From assembly GCA_903897785.1 (NCBI GenBank), contig CAIUCZ010000030.1, positions 82,212 to 119,138 on the forward strand: a stretch of DNA of 36,927 nt, written 5' to 3'. The stretch is from Candidatus Falkowiibacteriota bacterium (GTDB lineage: Bacteria > Patescibacteriota > Patescibacteriia > Patescibacteriales > Patescibacteriaceae). Positions 1 to 7,548 of this stretch are shown piece after piece. The position numbers and the translations under genes are program-made. The stretch's first letter is position 1; the number at the start of each line of letters is the position of its first letter. The notes beneath the pieces were generated by a model, which was given only the letters and a program-made list of their open reading frames with translations, made no database searches and had not been told where the DNA came from.

Positions 1-126
1 GTCAACGAATTTGGATATTTAATGTTGTAGACGAGCTCAAAAAAATGCTTATGTCATTATTTTTTTCACCAAGTTTAGTGAAAAGTTATCCGAAAACCGA
101 CATCTGAAATCCGACATCCGATGCAG

Positions 127-155
127 TTGACAAGTTTATTCGGCCTTGATATAAT
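127..155 (+). promoter_or_regulatory. Consensus sigma70-type promoter for secE-nusG
   Basis: TTGACA at 127-132 and TATAAT at 150-155 are separated by 17 bp, a full match to the housekeeping consensus. Transcription should begin near 162, so the hairpin at 166-187 would sit at the very 5' end of the RNA. It is the best promoter match I see in the window and fits a high-output translation and secretion operon. Confidence 0.85.
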
Positions 156-165
156 CCAACATAAC

Positions 166-193
166 AGCTCTAGATTTGGCAAGAGCTTTTTTT
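166..193 (+). terminator. Terminator-like hairpin at the start of the secE leader
   Basis: AGCTCT (166-171) pairs with AGAGCT (182-187) around a 10-nt loop and runs into seven T residues (187-193). It either ends transcription of an upstream gene or, because the promoter at 127-155 starts only a few bases before it, attenuates the secE-nusG transcript. A TTG-start extension of secE would run through this hairpin, which argues for the later secE start at 227. Confidence 0.6.
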
Positions 194-226
194 AAACCAA
201 ATAAACCGCTATTTTTAGCAAAAAAT

Positions 227-412
227 ATGTCAAAATTAACCGCTTACATCCAAGAATCCATTACCGAAATGAAAAAAGTCACTTGGCCGACAAAACAAGA
301 GACTTATCATTACACGGCCATGGTTATCGGTATCAGCTTGGGAGTTGCCATTTTTTTGTTTATACTTGATAAACTTTTTAGTTTTGGCATCAGCCAAATT
401 TTAATTAAGTAG
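227..412 (+). CDS. secE: Preprotein translocase subunit SecE
   Basis: Small essential membrane subunit that clamps SecY in the Sec translocon. The protein from the ATG at 227 is 61 residues, the usual size for single-span SecE. It has an amphipathic N-terminus with the family signature EMKKVTWPTKQE, then one membrane helix (roughly residues 29-47). An in-frame TTG at 176 would add 17 residues, but that stretch overlaps a terminator-like hairpin, so 227 is preferred. nusG follows 53 bp downstream, the common bacterial order. The gap carries short CGACTACCGACTA-type tandem repeats and no clear Shine-Dalgarno sequence. Confidence 0.92.
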   Translation: MSKLTAYIQESITEMKKVTWPTKQETYHYTAMVIGISLGVAIFLFILDKLFSFGISQILIK

Positions 413-465
413 TTTGCGGTTGGTATTCTTTTCGACTACCGACTACCGACTAACGACCATTTTTT

Positions 466-1011
466 ATGGCTAAACAAACATTAAATCAAGGCCGTCGCTG
501 GTATGTTTTGCACACCTATTCCGGTTATGAAGAGAACGTGGTGCAAAACCTAAAACAAAGAATCGAATCCATGGACATGGAGGATAAAATTTTTCACATT
601 CTGATTCCGAAAGAGAAGAAAATTAAAATCCAAGCCGGCAAGAGAAAAGTAATTGAAGAAAAAATCTTCCCCGGCTATATTTTGGTAGAGATGATTGTGA
701 CTGACGATTCTTGGTACACCGTGCGCAACACGCCGAATGTTACCGGCTTTATCGGTACCGGTACCACCCCGACGCCGATCAGCGAGCAAGAAGTTGAAAG
801 TTTGCAGAAACGCATGGGTGTGGAAGAACCAAAATATCAGATGGATGTTTCTGTTGATACGCCGGTCAGAATCGTTGACGGTCCGTTCAAGAACTTGGAA
901 GGCAAGGTTATCGAAGTGGACGAAGCGCGCGGCAAGATCAAAGTTTTGATTTCCATGTTTGGTCGCGAAACGCCGGTCGAGTTAGACTTTTTACAGATTA
1001 AGAAAATTTAA
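466..1011 (+). CDS. nusG: Transcription termination/antitermination factor NusG
   Basis: General elongation factor that binds RNA polymerase and couples it to Rho or ribosomes. The 181-residue length is typical. The N-terminal NGN domain begins around RWYVLHTYSGYEENV and includes IFPGYILVEM and the RNTPNVTGFIG segment. The C-terminal KOW domain is VRIVDGPFKNLEGKVIEVDE followed by FGRETPVELDF. It lies in a secE-nusG-rplK-rplA series on one strand. A 228 bp gap rich in repeats separates it from rplK, longer than usual for this operon, so a separate rplK promoter is possible. Confidence 0.97.
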   Translation: MAKQTLNQGRRWYVLHTYSGYEENVVQNLKQRIESMDMEDKIFHILIPKEKKIKIQAGKRKVIEEKIFPGYILVEMIVTDDSWYTVRNTPNVTGFIGTGTTPTPISEQEVESLQKRMGVEEPKYQMDVSVDTPVRIVDGPFKNLEGKVIEVDEARGKIKVLISMFGRETPVELDFLQIKKI

Positions 1012-1012
1012 A

Positions 1013-1138
1013 ATTTAATACGAATACAACGAATTAAAATCCGAATACTACGAATACAAAGAATTTTCCGACCACGTCATTTGTAGATTCGCCCCGCCTT
1101 TATAACATCCTTTGAGGGCGGGATCCCGCTGAAGCGGG
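1013..1138. repeat. Intergenic tandem repeat plus paired GC-rich hairpins
   Basis: The nusG-rplK gap begins with degenerate units of the CGAATAC/ACGAATT type (1013-1065), a repeat style seen again at 12.6, 20.3 and 21.5 kb. It is followed by two hairpins: CCCGCC (1093-1098) with GGCGGG (1117-1122), and CCCGCT (1125-1130) with AGCGGG (1133-1138). Neither has a T-tract, so they are not obvious terminators. From 1140 to 1239 I see only AT-rich sequence. Confidence 0.7.
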
Positions 1139-1239
1139 AAATCCTTATTTGTAGCATTTGAATTATATATTACCAAATAAAAAAAATCATCGTCTTCGAT
1201 TTAAATAAGAAGAGCTTCTACGTTTGATTTAAGAATTTT

Positions 1240-1665
1240 ATGGCCAAGAAAATTATCACCAAAATCAAATTGCAAATCAAAGGCGGCCAAGCCAATCCGG
1301 CCCCGCCAATCGGTCCGGCTTTGGGTCAACACGGTTTGAACATCGCCGGTTTCTGCAAAGAATTTAACGACGCTTCACGCGATCGCATGGGCGATGTCGT
1401 GCCGGTGGAAATCACCGTTTATGCCGACCGCACTTACAGTTTTATCATGAAGACCGCGCCGGCCGCCGAGCTGATCAAAAAATTTGCCAAGATCGGCAAA
1501 GGCTCGGGCAAACCGTTGAAAGAAAAAGTCGGTTCCTTGACCGGAAGCCAGTTGAAAGAAATCGCCGAGATCAAAATGCCCGACTTAAACGCCAACAACG
1601 TGGAAGCGGCGATGAAAATTATTGCCGGCACCGCTCGACAAATGGGGGTTACGATCAAAGATTAA
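1240..1665 (+). CDS. rplK: 50S ribosomal protein L11
   Basis: Binds the GTPase-associated region of 23S rRNA and supports factor binding and stringent-response sensing. The 141-residue length matches the family. Recognisable parts are the N-terminal [20 protein letters not shown], the proline-rich hinge region, and the C-terminal RNA-binding part with [20 protein letters not shown] and the ending [14 protein letters not shown]. The L1 gene follows after 68 bp that contain an L1-binding-like RNA element. No Shine-Dalgarno sequence is visible just before the ATG. Confidence 0.97.
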   Translation: MAKKIITKIKLQIKGGQANPAPPIGPALGQHGLNIAGFCKEFNDASRDRMGDVVPVEITVYADRTYSFIMKTAPAAELIKKFAKIGKGSGKPLKEKVGSLTGSQLKEIAEIKMPDLNANNVEAAMKIIAGTARQMGVTIKD

Positions 1666-1676
1666 TTAATTTAAAT

Positions 1677-1725
1677 TGTGGGAGAGAATAATAATTAAAA
1701 ATTAAAGATTCTCGTAAATACCACG
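1677..1725 (+). promoter_or_regulatory. Ribosomal protein L1 binding-site mimic in the rplK-rplA gap
   Basis: The RNA can fold as GUGG (1678-1681) with CCAC (1721-1724), an asymmetric internal loop (GA on one side, GUAAAUA on the other), then GAGAAU (1684-1689) with AUUCUC (1708-1713). GUGGGAG on the 5' side and AAAUACCAC on the 3' side match, from memory, the strands at the base of the L1 stalk of 23S rRNA. L1 is known to repress its own operon by binding such mimics in mRNA. Placement 9 nt before the rplA start suggests direct repression of L1 translation. Confidence 0.7.
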
Positions 1726-1733
1726 AAAAATTT

Positions 1734-2444
1734 ATGACCGAAAAAAAAGCCAGAAAGGTTGTCAAAACAACCAAAAAAGTTGCTAAGCCTTTAGCGGCTG
1801 ACTATGTCAAAACTCAGGCTTATCCGATTACGCAAGCGATTGAGCTGGCCAAGAAAAACAGCCGCAGCAAATTTGACGCTTCGATTGAAGTTCATTTTCG
1901 TTTGGGGGTTAACCCAAAAAAAGGTGATCAACAAGTGCGTGGCGCGGTTTCTTTGCCGCATGGCACAGGCAAAACCATTAAAGTTGCCGCCTTTGTCTCT
2001 CCGGAAAATGAAGCCAAGGTCAAAGCGGCCGGCGCGGACTTGGTCGGCGGTCAAGATTTGATTGACGAAATCAAAAAAACCGAAAAAACCGACTTTCAAG
2101 TCGCGGTCGCCGAACCGATGATGATGAGACAGCTGGCCGCGATTGCCAAAATCTTGGGTACGCGCGGTTTGATGCCGTCGCCCAAGAACGACACGGTCAC
2201 CATGAACCCGGCCGAAGCCGTCGCGCAGCTGAAAAAAGGCAAAGTCAGTTTTAAAAACGATGACACGGCCAATTTGCACGTCGCCATTGGCAAAGTCTCT
2301 TTTGCTGATGCCGCCTTGCTGGAGAACTATCAGACCTTGTTGGACGCGGTCAAGAAAGCCAAACCGTCCACGGCCAAAGGCAGCTATCTGAAAAATATTT
2401 CCGTTTGCTCGACCATGGGTCCGGGCGTGAAAGTTGGATTTTAG
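1734..2444 (+). CDS. rplA: 50S ribosomal protein L1
   Basis: Builds the mobile L1 stalk that helps deacylated tRNA leave the E site, and acts as a translational repressor of its own mRNA. The protein is 236 residues with a lysine-rich N-terminus. Family features include SIEVHFRLGVNPKKGDQQVR, the GTRGLMPSPK segment near residue 143, and the C-terminal KGSYLKNISVCSTMGPGVKV. It is the last gene of the series and is followed by a strong terminator. rplJ and rplL, which follow in many bacteria, are absent here. Confidence 0.97.
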   Translation: MTEKKARKVVKTTKKVAKPLAADYVKTQAYPITQAIELAKKNSRSKFDASIEVHFRLGVNPKKGDQQVRGAVSLPHGTGKTIKVAAFVSPENEAKVKAAGADLVGGQDLIDEIKKTEKTDFQVAVAEPMMMRQLAAIAKILGTRGLMPSPKNDTVTMNPAEAVAQLKKGKVSFKNDDTANLHVAIGKVSFADAALLENYQTLLDAVKKAKPSTAKGSYLKNISVCSTMGPGVKVGF

Positions 2445-2460
2445 ATTTTGGATTCGCCTC

Positions 2461-2493
2461 GCCGTCCCGACGTTTTGTCGGGACGGCGTTTTT
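2461..2493 (+). terminator. Strong intrinsic terminator after rplA
   Basis: An 11-bp perfect stem, GCCGTCCCGAC (2461-2471) with GTCGGGACGGC (2477-2487), has a GTTTT loop and is followed by G and five T residues. The same hairpin sequence recurs at 16690-16716 and, with changes, at 21615-21641, so it belongs to a dispersed repeat family used here as a terminator. Confidence 0.9.
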
Positions 2494-2500
2494 GTTGCAA

Positions 2501-2532
2501 ACCAAAAAAATAGCCGGTTTATTTAACCGGCT
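2501..2532 (-). terminator. Intrinsic terminator of the minus-strand hypothetical gene
   Basis: On the minus strand AGCCGGTT pairs with AACCGGCT (2512-2519 and 2525-2532) and is followed by TATTTTTTTGG. It lies 7 bp past the stop of the gene at 2539-2838 and faces the rplA terminator. Confidence 0.85.
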
Positions 2533-2538
2533 TATTAT

Positions 2539-2838
2539 TTAATCAAAATTTACTGATACGCCATATTCATTTCTCAATCGTATCAATATTTTATCGGGGT
2601 CAAACTTGCAAACAAAGCTGACCAGCCTTGCGCCGCTCGGCGGTTGCTTTTCTTCGCTCTCTTGTTTGGCGATTTTAGCAACTACGGTTAAAGCGTTTTT
2701 GTCCGCTGCGTCAACGTAAATGTGCGAATGACCGGCGACGAATTCCTTGCCAATCTGGGTAATAGCGATTTGTATATTTTTCGCGTGCATAGCCTCAACT
2801 TGTGGAAACGTCGGAAAGAGAAAAACACGGGCCTCCAT
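2539..2838 (-). CDS. Hypothetical protein, 99 residues
   Basis: I do not recognise a family. The ATG at 2838 is preferred over the in-frame TTG at 2850 because a GGAG (2846-2849) lies at suitable spacing before it. The protein is soluble, with no signal peptide or membrane segment. It reads as alternating beta and helix: ARVFLFPTFPQVEAM, a central AGHSHIYVDAADKNALTVV, an acidic KQESEEKQPP linker, and RLVSFVCKFDPDKILIRLRN. It is monocistronic, with its own terminator and a possible TTGACA -35 box upstream (minus strand, 2901-2906). It stands alone on the minus strand between rplA and the P-loop kinase genes. Confidence 0.65.
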   Translation of the reverse strand: MEARVFLFPTFPQVEAMHAKNIQIAITQIGKEFVAGHSHIYVDAADKNALTVVAKIAKQESEEKQPPSGARLVSFVCKFDPDKILIRLRNEYGVSVNFD

Positions 2839-2927
2839 AGGATGCTCCAAATTAGTTTTTAAGAACTATTCATTTAAAACCTAATGTTTTTATTCAGTAT
2901 TGTCAATAAACTTCATTTTACACTCTT

Positions 2928-2956
2928 TTGACTTTTGGCCGGTTCTTTGCCACAAT
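2928..2956 (+). promoter_or_regulatory. Possible promoter for the P-loop kinase pair
   Basis: TTGACT (2928-2933) is followed after 17 bp by CACAAT (2951-2956), and the start codon at 2986 is about 30 bp further. The -10 box is weak (4 of 6), so this is tentative. Confidence 0.35.
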
Positions 2957-2985
2957 AACAACGCTTTAAATCATAAACAAATCTC

Positions 2986-3543
2986 ATGAACGACAAAATT
3001 ATTTTGGGCATCGTCGGGCAGATTTCTTCCGGCAAAACCACCGTCGCCAACTACTTAGCCGAAAAATACGACGGCACTATTTTTGGCTTTTCCCAACCCT
3101 TGCGCCGCGTCCTGGAAGTGTTAAACATTTCCCGCAGCCGCGAGAACCTGGCCAACCTCTCCTCAATTTTGCGCCGCCAGTTTGGCGATGACACGATTTT
3201 AAAAGCTTTGATCAACGAAATCAGAGAAGCGCCGAGCAAAGTGGTGCTAGTGGAAGGCTTGCGCCGCCAAGATGATTTTGAAGCGTTAAAAACTTTGCCC
3301 GGTTTTCATTTGATTGCTATTGCCGCCGAAGAAAAATTGCGCTTCCAGCGTCTGACTGCTCGCCGCCAAAATCCGGATGATGCCAACAAAACCTGGGAAC
3401 AGTTTTTAATCGACGAAAAACAAGAAGCGGAATTGCAAATCCCCTCGGTCATGAAGCAGGCGGAATTTACGTTGAATAATAACTTGGGCCATGAAAAACT
3501 GATCGAGCAATTGCAAGTTATGACAGATAAAATTTTTAAATAA
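2986..3543 (+). CDS. P-loop nucleoside/nucleotide kinase-like protein
   Basis: The protein (185 residues) starts with a beta strand and Walker A motif, GIVGQISSGKTT (residues 8-19). The overall plan resembles dephospho-CoA kinase and related AAA_18-type small-molecule kinases. VVLVEGLRRQDDFEAL around residues 87-102 looks like the strand-2 acidic site, and a lid-like RFQRLTARRQNPDDANKTWE follows. The substrate cannot be read from the sequence; a nucleotide, nucleoside or CoA precursor is possible. A thymidylate kinase-like gene follows 38 bp downstream on the same strand, so the two may be co-transcribed. Confidence 0.75.
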   Translation: MNDKIILGIVGQISSGKTTVANYLAEKYDGTIFGFSQPLRRVLEVLNISRSRENLANLSSILRRQFGDDTILKALINEIREAPSKVVLVEGLRRQDDFEALKTLPGFHLIAIAAEEKLRFQRLTARRQNPDDANKTWEQFLIDEKQEAELQIPSVMKQAEFTLNNNLGHEKLIEQLQVMTDKIFK

Positions 3544-3581
3544 TCTATTTTGTGCTTTTATTAACATTTTAAGGATAACCT

Positions 3582-4184
3582 ATGAAAGGCAAATTTATTG
3601 CCATTTATGGAATTAACAACCTAGGCAAAACTTATCAAGCCGAGCGCCTGGTCAAACATTTGCGCAATCTGGGCGTGGCTGCCAATTATCTCAAATATCC
3701 GATTTACGATTCGCCGAGCGGCAAAAAAATCAATGATTATTTGCGCCACGGCAGCCGCGAATTTGGTTTGACCAAGGATGACGCGCAAACGGTTTATATG
3801 CAAAATCGGCGCGAGTTTGAGCCGACACTCAAACGGTGGCTCAAAGACGGCATCACAATTGTGGCCGAAGATTACACTTTGACCGGCATCGCCTGGGGTA
3901 TGGCCGAAGGCTGGGAGGAAAAAAAATTGCTGGAGTTGAACAAGGGTTTGTTAAAGCCCGATTTGGAAATTCTGATGAGCGTTGACAATGTCGCCGACAG
4001 GTTCAGACAATCAATCGAGCCGGGACATTTGAACGAAGCCAATGAGGCAAAAATTGAATTGTCGCGGCAGTATCATCTGGCCTTGGCCAAACAATTTTAT
4101 TTGCCGGTGATCAAAGCCAACCAAGCAAGAAACAAAGTCGCCGATCGAATTTGGCAGCTGGTCAAGCCGTTGTTCACTCATTAA
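3582..4184 (+). CDS. tmk: Thymidylate kinase-like protein
   Basis: Thymidylate kinase makes dTDP from dTMP and ATP. The 200-residue protein has a P-loop variant GINNLGKT (residues 10-17), where classical Tmk has a GxxGxGKT-type loop. It also has KYPIYDSPSG in the position of the dTMP-binding arginine/proline loop, and EDYTLTGIAWGMAEGW in place of the DRYxxSxxAYQ segment. The start has a clear AAGGAT ribosome-binding site. The several deviations mean it could be a divergent Tmk or a paralogue with another nucleotide substrate. A terminator follows. Confidence 0.7.
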   Translation: MKGKFIAIYGINNLGKTYQAERLVKHLRNLGVAANYLKYPIYDSPSGKKINDYLRHGSREFGLTKDDAQTVYMQNRREFEPTLKRWLKDGITIVAEDYTLTGIAWGMAEGWEEKKLLELNKGLLKPDLEILMSVDNVADRFRQSIEPGHLNEANEAKIELSRQYHLALAKQFYLPVIKANQARNKVADRIWQLVKPLFTH

Positions 4185-4196
4185 TCTCTAACTTTA

Positions 4197-4228
4197 AGCA
4201 TGCTGATCACCGTCAGGATGCTTTTTTT
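4197..4228 (+). terminator. Intrinsic terminator after the thymidylate kinase-like gene
   Basis: AGCAT-g-CTGA (4197-4206) pairs with TCAG-g-ATGCT (4213-4222) around TCACCG and continues into a run of seven T residues (4222-4228). Confidence 0.85.
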
Positions 4229-4263
4229 AATACGGCCGATTGCACTTGCCCAAAAAGCAAAAA

Positions 4264-4295
4264 CCTAATAAACTTAGACTATAAGGTCTATTAGG
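4264..4295. repeat. Inverted repeat upstream of gatB
   Basis: CCTAAT (4264-4269) pairs with ATTAGG (4290-4295), and an inner AGAC pairs with GTCT. A microsatellite of AACTTTATGAACTTTATAAC units follows (about 4300-4352) and reaches the gatB start region. It may be an operator or a leader hairpin; there is no T-tract. Confidence 0.4.
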
Positions 4296-4366
4296 ATAAA
4301 GTTAGAAGTCGATAAAGAATTTCTTTATGAACTTTATAACTTTATGAACTTTCAACTACCGGTTAT

Positions 4367-5947
4367 ATGGAAAAATACCAAGTCATTATCGGCATGGAGA
4401 TTCATGCCGAGCTGGCCACCAAATCAAAAATGTTCTGCGCTTGCGCCAACCCGACCTTGGGCGCCCGGCCAAACAGCACGGTTTGTCCGATTTGCCTCGG
4501 GCATCCGGGCATGTTGCCGCTACCCAACGCTCAAGCGATTAGCTGGACAGTTCTTTTAGGTTTGGCGTTGCATTGCAAGATTAACCAGCTGTCAAAGTTT
4601 GATCGCAAGAATTATTTTTATCCCGATCTGCCCAAAGGCTATCAAATTTCGCAATATGATTTACCGCTGTGCTATGACGGCGAATTAAAAATCGAAGGCC
4701 TGCCCGGCGAAGAGACGAGCAATGTCGTGAGAGTGACGCGTATTCACTTAGAAGAAGATACAGGCAAATTGTCGCATCCGACCGGAAAGCCTCATTCGCT
4801 GGTGGACTTTAATCGCGCCGGTGCGCCGCTGGTGGAGTTGGTGACCGAGCCGGTGATAAAATCAGCCGGAGAGGCAAAATTATTTTGCCAGACCTATCAA
4901 CAAATTTTACGCTATCTGCAAATTTCTGACGCCGACATGGAAAAGGGCCAGATGCGCTGTGAAGCCAATGTCAGCTTGCAAGAGACAGGCAAGTTTTTTT
5001 ATGAATTCGGCCGCGGCCTTGTGCCTAAAGATGATTATGTTTTAAACAATAAAGTGGAGGTAAAAAATATCAACTCATTCAAAGCGGTCCAAAATGCAAT
5101 TTTGTTTGAGATTGAACGGCAGACAAAAATATTGAACAAAGGCCAAACGGTGTTGGCCGAAACGCGCGGCTGGAATGAAGAGAAAAATCAAACCATTAGC
5201 CAACGCGTCAAAGAAACGTCGGCTGATTATCGTTATTTTCCCGAACCGGATATTCCGCCCATCAGTTTGACCGAGTTGGAAATCGATAACTTGCGCGCCG
5301 CCCTGCCCGAACTGCCGGCCGCCAAGCTGGCGCGGTTTAAACATGAATACGGTTTGTCGGATTACGACGCCGAACTTTTGACGGTTGATTTGGCGTTGGC
5401 CGATTACAGCGAAGCAGTCATTTCCGAATTGCGCGCCTGGGTGGACGCCAGCGAGGATACTTGGGAACGGCAAAATATAAAATTATGTAAACTGGTTGCC
5501 AATTGGATAGTCAATGAATTGCTAAAACATTTAAACGCCGCCGTTGGGACGCGCGGCGATGTAGAGACGCATTGCAATGCGTCTCTACGACAACAAATTA
5601 AAATTAAGCCCGAACAGCTGGCGCATTTGTTGATTTTACTTTATCAAGATAAAATCAATTCCTCGGCCGGACAAACAATTTTTGCCGAAATGTACGAGTC
5701 GGGCAAAGATCCGGAAGAGATTATGCAAGACTTAAAGCTGGAGCAGTTGGACAACACTGATGATTTAATAAAGCTGATCGAAGAAGTGGCCATTGCCAAT
5801 CCGGCGCAAGCCGAACAATATCGCAACGGCAAAGACAGTTTGTTGCAGTTTTTTGTCGGCAAGATGATGGCCAAAACCGGCGGGAAAGCTAATCCCAAGA
5901 CATTGCAAGAACTTATACCGCAAGTCGTAAAAGTTAAAAGTTCATAA
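4367..5947 (+). CDS. gatB: Asp-tRNA(Asn)/Glu-tRNA(Gln) amidotransferase subunit B
   Basis: Activates Glu-tRNA(Gln) or Asp-tRNA(Asn) for amidation, with GatA supplying ammonia and GatC as the third subunit. Signatures are IGMEIHAELATKSKMFC, the zinc-site cysteines in CACANP and CPICLGHPG, DRKNYFYPDLPKGYQISQYD, and DFNRAGAPLVELVTEP. The C-terminal helical and YqeY-like tail follows. At 526 residues it is longer than the usual 475-480. Part of the excess is a linker around residues 394-410 that contains an in-frame 28-bp palindrome. The end (KVKSS and stop) is encoded by an intergenic repeat. gatA and gatC are not in the window. Confidence 0.96.
   Translation: MEKYQVIIGMEIHAELATKSKMFCACANPTLGARPNSTVCPICLGHPGMLPLPNAQAISWTVLLGLALHCKINQLSKFDRKNYFYPDLPKGYQISQYDLPLCYDGELKIEGLPGEETSNVVRVTRIHLEEDTGKLSHPTGKPHSLVDFNRAGAPLVELVTEPVIKSAGEAKLFCQTYQQILRYLQISDADMEKGQMRCEANVSLQETGKFFYEFGRGLVPKDDYVLNNKVEVKNINSFKAVQNAILFEIERQTKILNKGQTVLAETRGWNEEKNQTISQRVKETSADYRYFPEPDIPPISLTELEIDNLRAALPELPAAKLARFKHEYGLSDYDAELLTVDLALADYSEAVISELRAWVDASEDTWERQNIKLCKLVANWIVNELLKHLNAAVGTRGDVETHCNASLRQQIKIKPEQLAHLLILLYQDKINSSAGQTIFAEMYESGKDPEEIMQDLKLEQLDNTDDLIKLIEEVAIANPAQAEQYRNGKDSLLQFFVGKMMAKTGGKANPKTLQELIPQVVKVKSS
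5561..5588. repeat. Perfect 28-bp palindrome inside gatB
   Basis: GTAGAGACGCATTG is followed directly by its reverse complement, giving a perfect palindrome. It is read in frame as roughly VETHCNASL in a linker of the GatB tail region. Its look is that of the small mobile palindromes found dispersed in many bacterial genomes, but here it lies in a coding region. Confidence 0.85.
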
Positions 5948-5984
5948 AGTTATAAAGTGCGATACTTTAAGAACTTTATGAACT
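5939..5984. repeat. Long hairpin overlapping the gatB stop codon
   Basis: AGTTCATAAAGTT (5939-5951) pairs perfectly with AACTTTATGAACT (5972-5984), with further pairing inside. The stop codon TAA of gatB is part of the left arm. Related hairpins occur at 14633-14679 and 15795-15863. There is no T-tract, so 3'-end protection or weak termination are possible roles. Confidence 0.75.
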
Positions 5985-6035
5985 AAAATCGCCAACGTTA
6001 ATTTATTTTCAATAAAAAATCTAAACTGCAAATTT

Positions 6036-7049
6036 ATGAAAATTACGTTTTTTGATGTTAAGCCTTGGGAAAAAACTTTATTAGACGCGGCGCTAACCGG
6101 CCATGAACTGGCTTATTTTACCGAGCCGCTGCAAGAGGTCAAAGACTTGAGCACGGCTGTCGATGCCGACATCATTTCTGTCTTTGTTTCATCCAAAGCC
6201 AATAAAGACAACTTGCCGCAATTCAAAAATTTAAAAATGATTGCCGCGCGCTCCACCGGTTTTGATAATATTGATTTGTCTTATTGCCAAGAACATAAAA
6301 TCGAAGTGGCTTACGTCCCCTCTTATGGCGAAAACACTGTGGCCGAACATGCTTTTGCTTTGATTTTAAATTTGTCGCGCAATATTCATAAAGCTTATTT
6401 GCGCACTATCAAAGAAGATTACAGCCTGGATGGCCTTAAAGGTTTTGACTTGCAGGGAAAAACCTTGGGCGTGATCGGCGCCGGACGCATCGGTTTGCAC
6501 GCCATTCGCATCGGACGCGGCTTTGGCATGGACGTTCTGGCGTTTGATTGCTGTCCCAATGAATTTTTGAGCCAAACGATGGCGTTTTCTTACACCAAAG
6601 ATTTAAATGAACTGCTAAACAAATCAGATGTCATCACGGTGCACGTGCCCAATCTGCCGGAAACAAAACATCTGATCAACAAAGACAACATCAAACAAAT
6701 CAAAAAAGGCGCGATCCTGATCAACACCGCCCGCGGCGAAGTAATCGAAACCGAAGCGCTGATTGAGGCGCTGGATCAAGAAATTTTGAAAGGCGTCGGT
6801 TTGGATGTGCTGGAAAATGAAGCCTTGGTACTGGAAGAACATCGTTTGGCCGATCATCAACCGAGCAGCGACCAGCTGGCCGAACTGGCCAAAGATCATG
6901 TTTTGCTACGCCGCGATAATGTGATTTACACGCCGCACATGGCGTTTTATAGCCAGGAAGCGATTGATCGCATTACGCATTGCACTATAGAGAACCTTGT
7001 GGCGTTTGCCGCCGGCAAAAAAATTAATTTAGTCAAAACTAATCAATAA
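6036..7049 (+). CDS. ldhA: D-2-hydroxyacid dehydrogenase, probably D-lactate dehydrogenase
   Basis: NAD-dependent reduction of a 2-keto acid, most likely pyruvate to D-lactate, which would regenerate NAD in a fermenter. The protein is 337 residues. The split catalytic domain begins MKITFFDVKPWE; the NAD fold has GVIGAGRIGLHAIRIGRGFG and an acidic FDCC at the end of the second strand. Catalytic groups are the Arg in NTARGE, the Glu in GLDVLENE and the His in YTPHMAFYSQEA. The fermentative role is an inference. The lipoprotein gene starts 31 bp downstream and may share the transcript. Confidence 0.9.
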   Translation: MKITFFDVKPWEKTLLDAALTGHELAYFTEPLQEVKDLSTAVDADIISVFVSSKANKDNLPQFKNLKMIAARSTGFDNIDLSYCQEHKIEVAYVPSYGENTVAEHAFALILNLSRNIHKAYLRTIKEDYSLDGLKGFDLQGKTLGVIGAGRIGLHAIRIGRGFGMDVLAFDCCPNEFLSQTMAFSYTKDLNELLNKSDVITVHVPNLPETKHLINKDNIKQIKKGAILINTARGEVIETEALIEALDQEILKGVGLDVLENEALVLEEHRLADHQPSSDQLAELAKDHVLLRRDNVIYTPHMAFYSQEAIDRITHCTIENLVAFAAGKKINLVKTNQ

Positions 7050-7080
7050 ACATAGTTCTTAAAAAAACAAGGAGGAGCCA

Positions 7081-7536
7081 GTGAAAAAAATCACCAGGTT
7101 ATTTTTTATTGTTTGCACAATGATTACCGCCGCTTGCATCCCCAAAGACAATAAAGTTGAGCCGACCGCCGTCCAGATAAAAAATTTCACTTTTTTCTTG
7201 AACGACAATCCGGCCAAAGACACCGCCGATATCAAAGCGCTTAATGTCTGGCTACGTGCCAATCCCGACAAAAAAATAATTTATTTTGTCGATAATTTTG
7301 ACGGCCGGGATAACAGCGATTGTTATCTTTTATACTACATAAGCGGCAACAGTCAAAAACAAACATTCGCTCGCGTCAGCTGTTCGGCTTTATTAAAATC
7401 CGGCGAGAAAAATCAAGATGTAAACTTTATCCAAGTTTGGAGAAATCTTCATCCTGATTTTAATCTAATCTCTTTTTCCGCGTTATTTGCGGATAGTTGC
7501 GGCAGCCAAGGTTTTACCGTGCTTTATGAAAAATAA
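7081..7536 (+). CDS. Lipoprotein of unknown function (paralogue 1)
   Basis: A GTG start is preceded by a strong AGGAGG ribosome-binding site, unusual for this window. The first 19 residues form a lipoprotein signal: lysines, a hydrophobic stretch and the lipobox ITAAC with Cys19, followed by a charged linker. The mature domain of about 130 residues has LNVWLRANPDKKIIYFVDNF, which aligns with LNQWLRINPNKRVFFFTEEL in the next gene, so the two are paralogues. It also has three cysteines not shared with its neighbour. I do not recognise a family. A terminator follows, and the product probably sits on the outside of the membrane. Confidence 0.75.
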   Translation: MKKITRLFFIVCTMITAACIPKDNKVEPTAVQIKNFTFFLNDNPAKDTADIKALNVWLRANPDKKIIYFVDNFDGRDNSDCYLLYYISGNSQKQTFARVSCSALLKSGEKNQDVNFIQVWRNLHPDFNLISFSALFADSCGSQGFTVLYEK

Positions 7537-7548
7537 TCATGCAAAAAA

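Noticed and set aside
176-226. TTG-start N-terminal extension of SecE
   Set aside because: It overlaps a terminator-like hairpin and makes the protein longer than normal; the ATG at 227 gives a standard 61-residue SecE.
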